Assembly (NCBI GenBank): GCA_947259865.1
Contig: CAMYNZ010000296.1
Coordinates: 1-10,946, forward strand
Reading direction: 5' to 3'
DNA: 10,946 nt
Source: an uncultured Desulfobacterales bacterium
GTDB taxonomy: Bacteria > Desulfobacterota > Desulfobacteria > Desulfobacterales > G020354645
The translations under genes and the position numbers were made by a program. This document shows, piece after piece, positions 6,743-10,946 of this stretch (position 1 is its first letter; the number at the start of each line of letters is the position of its first letter). The notes beneath the pieces were generated by a model. The model searched no databases. It saw only the letters and a program-made list of their open reading frames with translations, and was not told where the DNA came from.

Positions 6743-7183
6743 ATGCATACGAAACGAATAATAATATTTGATGGAATCTGTAATTTTTGCGCAAGATCTG
6801 TTCAATTTATCATAAAGCATGACCCCGAATCAAAATTCAAATTTACAGCATTTCAAACAAAAGCAGGAAAAAAAATATTAGAAACACAGGGATTAAGCCC
6901 CAAAAATGTAGAGACTTTCTTATTAATTAAAGACGAAAAATTATATACCAAAAGTGATGCGGCACTGGAAATCGCAAAAGATCTGAAAGGTTTTAAGAAA
7001 TCACTTTTTGTATTCAAAGTGTTGCCCAAAAACATAAGAAACTGGCTTTATAGCATCCTGGCGAAAAATCGCTACAAGTTATTTGGCAAAAGAGATCACT
7101 GTCTGGTGCCAACCGATAATATCAAAGCCAGATTTATTGAAAATGAAATAGTAAAGGACCGCAATAATGGACCAGCCCATTAA
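6743..7183 (+). CDS. DCC-family thiol-disulfide oxidoreductase (DUF393)
   Basis: A 146-residue protein of the DCC family (DUF393, YuxK-like), with the signature FDGICNFCARSVQF near the N-terminus: D10-G11 and the redox pair C13/C16. The rest follows the family: a HDPESKFKF strand, an FxxFQTKAG turn, a charged helix and the DALEIA-like segment, with a basic C-terminus. These proteins have a thioredoxin-like fold and are thought to reduce or exchange disulfides. The start ATG at 6743 is the one that places the motif at the usual distance; its ribosome-binding site is weak, so GTG or TTG codons up to 24 bases upstream are possible. The 3' end overlaps the next gene by 17 bases, so the two are probably coupled. 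The MITE ends 77 bases upstream and may supply or disturb the promoter. Confidence 0.8.
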   Translation: MHTKRIIIFDGICNFCARSVQFIIKHDPESKFKFTAFQTKAGKKILETQGLSPKNVETFLLIKDEKLYTKSDAALEIAKDLKGFKKSLFVFKVLPKNIRNWLYSILAKNRYKLFGKRDHCLVPTDNIKARFIENEIVKDRNNGPAH

Positions 7184-7979
7184 AATAGGGATAATTGGTG
7201 ACTTTGATCCGAATCTTCGCTCTCACATTGCAACGAATGAATCTTTAAAAGGTGCCGCGCAGCACCTGGGTGTGGCTTTGGATTTTGAATGGCTGCCCAC
7301 CTTGCCCCTGGACGAGCAATCAGGCCCGGAGGGATTGAAAAGCTTTGATGCACTCTGGTGTGCACCCGGCAGTCCATATGCGAGCATGGGGGGCGCACTA
7401 AAGTCCATCCGATTTGCCCGTGAAAAGGGTTGGCCGTTTTTTGGAACCTGAGGGGGATTTCAATATACTCTGTTAGAGTATGCCCGGAATGTGATGGAGA
7501 TAGTAGATGCGGAGCACGAAGAAACAGCACCTGAAGCAAAAACAGCATTCATCAGCAAACTCAACTGCTCGCTTGCAGATAAAACGCAAACAATCCATAT
7601 CACGCCCGGCACACTGACCTTTCAAGTTTATGAGAAAAAAAAAGTGGGTGAGCAGTTCCAGTGCAACTACGGATTTAATGAAGAATACCGCAATGCAATG
7701 GCTAACGGGGGTCTTGAAATTGTGGGGGTCGATACCAATGCAGAAGCCAGAATTGTGGAGTTATCCAATCACCGCTTTTTTATCGCCACGCTGTTTCTTC
7801 CGCAGCTGTCTTCAACTCTGGAGTTAACCCATCCATTGATACGGGCCTTCATAAAGGCGGCTGCGGCTTTTCAGGGTATAAAACAGACCCTTGCGTCTTT
7901 ACCCGCCGTCTCTTTGGCGGGCTCGACCCCCGGAATCCTGGGACCTTCTTCTCCGGCTAAAGTGGAGAAGAACCCTTAA
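7167..7979 (+). CDS. Class-I glutamine-amidotransferase-like protein, putative selenoprotein (Sec95)
   Basis: Read through a single in-frame TGA (7449-7451), this is a continuous 270-residue protein of the CTP-synthase-like GATase family (PF00117/COG0504-like). It begins with KIGIIGDFDPN, has the WCAPGSPY segment (about 70-77), and places the TGA at residue 95 in FFGT-U-GGFQYTLLEYARN. In relatives as I remember them, that position is the nucleophile-elbow cysteine (GTCGGFQ). A SECIS-like hairpin follows at 7464-7482. The usual His-Glu pair of the triad (FHPE) reads FLPQ at about 210-213, so glutaminase activity is doubtful; a redox or other Sec/Cys role is possible. AAAGGA at 7153-7158 places the start. 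It overlaps the DCC gene and ends 22 bases before argH. The alternative is a point nonsense mutation or sequencing error; the exact coincidence with the catalytic codon argues for Sec. Confidence 0.65.
7464..7482 (+). promoter_or_regulatory. Bacterial SECIS-like hairpin
   Basis: ATACTC (7465-7470) pairs perfectly with GAGTAT (7476-7481), extended by a U-G pair (7464/7482), around a 5-base loop TGTTA. The loop begins 19 bases after the TGA at 7449-7451 and carries G in its second position. This fits the published general model of bacterial SECIS elements as I recall it (short stem, small apical loop with G among the first two bases, about 16-37 bases from UGA). It lies inside the coding sequence, as expected in bacteria. 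Confidence 0.55.
7902..7921 (+). repeat. Hairpin in the 3' end of the amidotransferase gene
   Basis: CCCGCC (7902-7907) pairs with GGCGGG (7916-7921) around an 8-base loop. It resembles the TCCGCCA / TGGCGGA hairpins at 44-65 and 6572-6593, and may be a degraded copy of the same small repeat added to the gene's end. Confidence 0.4.
7946..7972 (+). promoter_or_regulatory. 9-bp hairpin just before argH
   Basis: TTCTTCTCC (7946-7954) pairs perfectly with GGAGAAGAA (7964-7972), enclosing a 9-base loop, 29 bases before the argH start codon. There is no U-tract, so it is not a simple terminator. It may stabilise or separate the amidotransferase and argH segments of the message. It also encodes the last residues of the upstream protein. 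Confidence 0.45.
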
Positions 7980-8001
7980 TAATAACAGAGGATTTCTAGT
8001 T

Positions 8002-9181
8002 ATGATCAAACCCTGGCAGGGCCGCTTTAGTAAAGCGACGCAAACATCTGTTGAAAATTTCACTGAATCATTATCTTATGACTACCGCCTGTATCCCTAT
8101 GATATTCGTGCTAGTATGGCCCATGCCGCTATGCTGGGTGAAACCGGGCTAATCAAAAAAACCGAAACCCGTAAGATTATCAGCGGGCTCAAAGCAATTG
8201 AAAAGGATTTCAAATCCGGGCAGACGGCATTTGACCCGGCCTTTGAAGATATCCATATGCTGGTGGAGCATCTGCTGACCCGCAAAATCGGTTCGACCGG
8301 TAAAAAGCTGCACACCGCCCGCAGCCGTAATGATCAGATCGCAACCGACATGCGGCTGTGGCTGTTGGATGTGGGACAAACCCTGATCCAACAGCTGCGG
8401 TTGCTTCAAAAGGCGTTGTTAAAAAAAGCAAAGGACAACAACAAGTTGATTATGCCGGGGTTCACCCACCTGCAACATGCCCAGCCGGTGGGAGTCTCCT
8501 TTTATCTCATGGCGTTTTTGGAAAAATTTGACCGGGATATCAACCGATTGACGGATTGCCTCAAACGAGCGGATGTTCTGCCGCTGGGTGCCTGTGCACT
8601 CGCGGGAACCACCCTGCCTATTGATCGCGAAAAAGTTGCAGCCGAATTAGGATTTAGCCGCGTATCCCGTAACGGCATGGACACTGTCAGCGACCGGGAT
8701 TTTCTGATTGAATATGCCTTTTCACTGGCCTTGATCGCCACCCACATCAGCAATATTTGTGAAGATATGATTATCTGGGCCAGTGCTGAATTTGCCTACA
8801 TTAGCATCGACGACGGCTATTGCACCGGCTCTTCTATAATGCCCCAGAAGAAAAATCCCGATGTGCATGAGCTCCTGCGCGGCAAAACCGCCAGGGTTCA
8901 CAGTGCTCTCTATGCCTTGCTGACGTTGATGAAAGGATGCCCACCATATTGTCGGCCGGATCGTGCGTCAGGCTGAAAGCGCAACCCGCAGCCTGGCTGA
9001 ATTGGAGCTGGAGGCCTTGCAGCATATATGTCCGCAAATAGACAAATCGGTATATGAGGTGCTCACCTGTGAAAATATTCTGAACAAGATTGACAGCCCC
9101 GGCGGAAGCGGTCGCAATGAGATCCAAAACCAGCTGAAATACTGGGACGACCGTCTGCAAGGATCCAATCCAGCCGGATAA
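8002..9181 (+). pseudogene. argH: Argininosuccinate lyase with internal deletion and frameshift
   Basis: ArgH splits argininosuccinate into arginine and fumarate, the last step of arginine synthesis. From ATG 8002 (ribosome-binding site AGAGGA, 7987-7992) the sequence is a typical lyase: KPWQGRF at residue 3, TARSRNDQ, HLQHAQP (H156, H159) and the signature GSSIMPQKKNPD from residue 276, with the catalytic serine loop. After LTLMKG (8937) the frame breaks. The C-terminus resumes in another frame at 8939, AHHIVGRIVRQAES, and runs to a TAA at 9179. Compared with E. coli ArgH (457 residues), about 72 residues are missing, including the segment normally reading YNKDMQEDKE, which lies near the active site. 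In the original frame translation ends at 8976. The enzyme should be inactive unless the deletion is an assembly error. The remaining codons are otherwise undamaged, so the event is recent. Confidence 0.85.
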
Positions 9182-9254
9182 CCCAGGGTGGATCGGCATA
9201 TTGGTTTTAATGCAGTTTCAGGCAAAATCAGCGCTTTATGGCAGTTTGGTCCAG

Positions 9255-9279
9255 TGAAACGGCCGCGTTCATTTTTTTT
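9255..9279 (+). terminator. Intrinsic terminator after argH
   Basis: TGAA-a-CG (9255-9261) pairs with CGTTCA (9266-9271) with one bulged A, followed at once by eight T residues (9272-9279). It lies 74 bases after the argH stop and would end the DCC-amidotransferase-argH transcript, making argG a separate unit. Confidence 0.55.
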
Positions 9280-9280
9280 G

Positions 9281-9330
9281 TTGACAGACAACTGCAGGTT
9301 TGTCACTTTCGACCATAATTTCAGTCTAAT
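9281..9330 (+). promoter_or_regulatory. argG: Probable argG promoter region
   Basis: A consensus TTGACA (9281-9286) follows the argH terminator but has no good -10 box at 16-18 bp. A second possible set is TTGTCA (9300-9305) with TCTAAT (9325-9330), 19 bp apart; CATAAT (9314-9319) is another -10 candidate. A start somewhere in 9320-9340 would place the leader ORF at the front of the transcript. The exact start cannot be set from sequence. Confidence 0.35.
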
Positions 9331-9349
9331 TTTCCGGTGTATTTTCAGC

Positions 9350-9445
9350 ATGCCGTATTTAGATTTTACAATACTAAACACAAGCATCATCCGTATCCGT
9401 CGTCGCCGCACCCGCCGTTGGGCCGGGTGTTTTGCGCTTGGGTGA
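9350..9445 (+). CDS. Arginine-rich leader peptide of argG
   Basis: A 31-residue peptide starting at ATG 9350 (MPYLDFTILN...) and ending with TGA at 9443. Codons 15-23 (9392-9418) read R-I-R-R-R-R-T-R-R, so seven of nine are Arg (CGT or CGC), followed by W-A-G-C-F-A-L-G. The start has only a weak site, GGTG at 9336-9339. The frame is open upstream to 9188, but the argH terminator and probable promoter lie in that part. The peptide itself need have no function: it should sense charged tRNA-Arg by ribosome stalling, as HisL, LeuL and ThrL do for their amino acids. Its position between promoter and terminator in front of an arginine biosynthesis gene supports this. Confidence 0.75.
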   Translation: MPYLDFTILNTSIIRIRRRRTRRWAGCFALG

Positions 9446-9506
9446 TGACCTTTCAGGCTTAGATCAAACACATGCACAGAACCCCGGCACTTGCCGGGGT
9501 TTTTTT
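9409..9506 (+). promoter_or_regulatory. argG: Arginine attenuator of argG
   Basis: Three exclusive pairings can be drawn. Segment 1, CACCCG (9409-9414), inside the Arg codons, pairs with CGGGTG (9424-9429), part of segment 2. Segment 2, GCCGGG (9422-9427), can instead pair with CCCGGC (9483-9488), the ascending arm of the terminator (segment 3). Segment 3 pairs with segment 4 (9493-9499) to form the terminator. A ribosome stalled at the Arg codons covers segment 1, frees segment 2, forms 2:3 and lets transcription reach argG. With enough arginine it moves on to the stop codon, masks segment 2 and the terminator forms. This is the classical ribosome-mediated scheme; the pairing is by eye, without energy calculation. 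Confidence 0.7.
9480..9506 (+). terminator. argG: Attenuator terminator before argG
   Basis: AACCCCGGC (9480-9488) pairs with GCCGGGG and the following T residues (9493-9501) around ACTT, followed by a T-run to 9506. It is a textbook intrinsic terminator, but lies only 9 bases before the argG Shine-Dalgarno and 35 bases after the leader stop, the geometry of an attenuator rather than a gene end. Confidence 0.9.
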
Positions 9507-9526
9507 ATTTAAAAAAGGAGGTCAAC

Positions 9527-10792
9527 ATGGCAAAAGACCCAGTCAAAAAAGTGGTCCTCGCATATAGCGGCGGACTCGACACATCGGTAATCGTCCCCTG
9601 GTTGAAACAACATTATGATGATTGTGAAGTGATTTGTTTTACGGCGGATCTCGGCCAGGAAGAAGAATTAACCGGTCTTGAAGAAAAGGCCCTTGCCTCC
9701 GGTGCAAGCAAACTTTATGTGCGTGATCTCCGGGATGAGTTTTTAAATGAATATGTGTTTCCGACCCTGCAGGCCGGCGCGGTATACGAACGGGAGTATT
9801 TGCTGGGGACGTCCTTTGCCCGCCCCCTGATAGCCAAACACATGGTTGCCATCGCTGAAGCGGAGGAGGCAGACGCCGTTGCCCATGGCTGCACCGGCAA
9901 AGGCAACGATCAGGTTCGATTTGAACTGGGAGTGATGGCGCTGAATCCGAAACTGAAAGTGATTGCGCCCTGGCGTGAATGGAATATTCGCGGCCGGGAA
10001 GATGCGCTGGCCTATGCAGCAAAATACAACATTCCCTTGGATCAGACCGAAAAAGACATTTACAGTCGAGACCGCAATATCTTCCACCTGTCCCATGAAG
10101 GCGGGCCGCTCGAAAACCCCTGGAATGAACCGGAACCGGATATGTGCCGTTTAACGGTTAATCCGGAAGAGGCCCCGGACACCGCCGAGTATATCGAAAT
10201 CGGGTTCGAAACAGGCACACCCATCAGTTTGAACGGCGAAAAACTGCCGGCAAAAACGCTGTTTAAGCGCTTGAACAAAATAGCCGGTTCCCACGCTATT
10301 GGGCGGGTTGACATCGTCGAAAACAGGCTGGTGGGGATGAAAAGCCGTGGGGTGTATGAGACCCCGGCCGGAACGGTTGTAAAAACGGCCCATCAAGCCC
10401 TCGAAAGCATCTGTTTGGATAAATATACGATGCATTACAAAGATTTTGTGGCGGTAAAATATGCCGAACTGGTCTACAATGGAATGTGGTTTTCGCAACT
10501 GCGGGAAGCCCTGGATGCTTTTGTAAAAGTCACCCAGCAGCAGGTGACCGGCACAATTCGCCTGAAGCTGTTCAAGGGAAACATTATCGTTGCCGGGCGA
10601 AAAAGCCCCTACAGTCTTTATCGGGAAGACTATGCATCCTTCGGGGAAGATGATGTGTATAATCAACAGGATGCCCATGGGTTTATTCAACTGTTCGGCC
10701 TGCCGCTAAAAGTTGAAGCGATGCTGGCCATCGAGGGCGGCAGTGAGAGCCGTTACCGAAAACCTGACTACAGTAGGTTCAAAAGAGACTAG
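9527..10792 (+). CDS. argG: Argininosuccinate synthase
   Basis: ArgG condenses citrulline and aspartate with ATP to argininosuccinate, the penultimate arginine step, in the cytosol. The 421-residue protein has the N-type ATP pyrophosphatase loop YSGGLDTS at residues 13-20, the GTSFARP block at 94-100, and [14 protein letters not shown] at 120-133, which binds citrulline and aspartate. Its length fits the common ~400-residue type rather than the longer E. coli type. ATG 9527 is chosen because AAGGAGG sits just upstream (9515-9521); an ATG at 9491 would lie inside the terminator stem. All diagnostic blocks are intact, so the enzyme should be active. Expression is probably set by the leader and attenuator upstream. 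The TAG stop (10790-10792) lies in the CTAG end of a MITE copy, so the native last codons and terminator may have been displaced. Confidence 0.95.
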   Translation: MAKDPVKKVVLAYSGGLDTSVIVPWLKQHYDDCEVICFTADLGQEEELTGLEEKALASGASKLYVRDLRDEFLNEYVFPTLQAGAVYEREYLLGTSFARPLIAKHMVAIAEAEEADAVAHGCTGKGNDQVRFELGVMALNPKLKVIAPWREWNIRGREDALAYAAKYNIPLDQTEKDIYSRDRNIFHLSHEGGPLENPWNEPEPDMCRLTVNPEEAPDTAEYIEIGFETGTPISLNGEKLPAKTLFKRLNKIAGSHAIGRVDIVENRLVGMKSRGVYETPAGTVVKTAHQALESICLDKYTMHYKDFVAVKYAELVYNGMWFSQLREALDAFVKVTQQQVTGTIRLKLFKGNIIVAGRKSPYSLYREDYASFGEDDVYNQQDAHGFIQLFGLPLKVEAMLAIEGGSESRYRKPDYSRFKRD

Positions 10793-10946
10793 AAGCTATC
10801 TCATAAATGCATCTAGCGTCCAATGGCTGTGTTGTCCCGCGAATTGAAATGCTGGTTAATCGCGGCAAGATGCCGCTCCCACGGTTTATATTATTGGGGT
10901 TTAGTAAACACCATGGTGTTAAAAAATTGGTGGGCAATTCGCGTAC
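10789..10946. mobile_element. Second MITE copy, one end seen
   Basis: CTAGAAGCTATCTCA from 10789 matches the MITE end at 6472 and the reverse complement of its other end. Similarity to the latter continues, with scattered differences, through GTGTTG at about 10833. The rest of the stretch differs from the first copy, and the opposite end is not reached before the window ends. The stretch also contains a GCGGCA-AGA-TGCCGC hairpin (10862-10876) and a perfect 14-bp palindrome, AACACCATGGTGTT (10907-10920). No gene is seen here. The argG transcript has no clear intrinsic terminator before the window edge. Confidence 0.7.

Noticed and set aside
7449..7451. Simple nonsense mutation dividing the amidotransferase-like gene into two pseudogene halves
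   Set aside because: It is possible but less likely: the TGA falls precisely on the nucleophile Cys codon, both halves are otherwise intact, and a SECIS-like hairpin is in place. It is kept as the main alternative in the finding.
8932..8976. A plain one-base frameshift as the only defect in argH
   Set aside because: Restoring the frame does not recover the conserved segment between LTLMKG and AHHIVG; about 70 residues are absent.
10790..10792. Pyrrolysine or read-through at the argG TAG
   Set aside because: The protein already has the expected length and the downstream bases are MITE sequence with further stops.
1..10946. CRISPR array, tRNA or rRNA genes
   Set aside because: No regularly spaced repeats, cloverleaf-like sequences or rRNA-like blocks were seen on either strand.

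Overview
The window reads as a fragment of a Gram-negative, probably anaerobic bacterium, most likely a Desulfobacterota (former Deltaproteobacteria, Desulfobacterales-like) genome. This rests on the style of the proteins (a QueG-like double 4Fe-4S protein, a DUF5679 zinc-ribbon protein, an oxalate/formate-type MFS carrier, an argH-argG arrangement) and on an apparent selenocysteine codon. It is an inference from protein style, not a database assignment. All supported genes lie on the + strand. The region is gene-poor for its length, with dispersed inverted repeats, a short MITE present whole and as one end, and at least three damaged genes (a PHB-depolymerase-like esterase, an MFS carrier and argH). 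That is the look of a genome under relaxed selection or mobile-element expansion, such as a symbiont.

Layout. Positions 1-389 hold repeats: a hairpin also found inside the MITE, a 15-bp motif present three times in the window, and the left arm of a 66-bp inverted repeat whose other arm is at 4765-4830. Positions 390-1539 encode a small two-helix membrane protein and a QueG/COG1600-like iron-sulfur protein, both on TTG starts chosen by their ribosome-binding sites. Positions 1633-3903 form a two-gene operon: a membrane-anchored TPR protein and a four-helix membrane protein, behind an extended -10 promoter. Positions 3904-4842 are mostly debris: short ORFs and an internally deleted lipoprotein esterase. 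Positions 4843-5940 are an MFS carrier lacking its first helix at the edge of the right repeat arm. Positions 5973-6261 are a well-formed promoter, a 46-residue DUF5679 protein and a strong hairpin. Positions 6472-6665 are an intact 194-bp MITE.

Positions 6743-9279 look like one operon: a DCC-family thiol oxidoreductase, a class-I glutamine-amidotransferase-like protein and argH, ending in an intrinsic terminator. In the amidotransferase-like gene the codon for the nucleophile cysteine is TGA, followed at a suitable distance by a bacterial SECIS-like hairpin, so it is a candidate new selenoprotein. argH has lost about 70 internal codons with a frame change and is probably inactive.

Positions 9350-10792 hold argG preceded by what looks like a complete ribosome-mediated attenuator: a 31-codon leader ORF with seven Arg codons in nine (R-I-R-R-R-R-T-R-R), then mutually exclusive 1:2, 2:3 and 3:4 pairings ending in an intrinsic terminator just before the argG ribosome-binding site. 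This predicts that charged tRNA-Arg controls argG. The argG stop codon lies within the CTAG end of a second MITE copy, which runs toward the window end.

The two observations most worth following are the putative Sec-containing amidotransferase-like protein (TGA at 7449-7451) and the arginine attenuator of argG (9350-9506).
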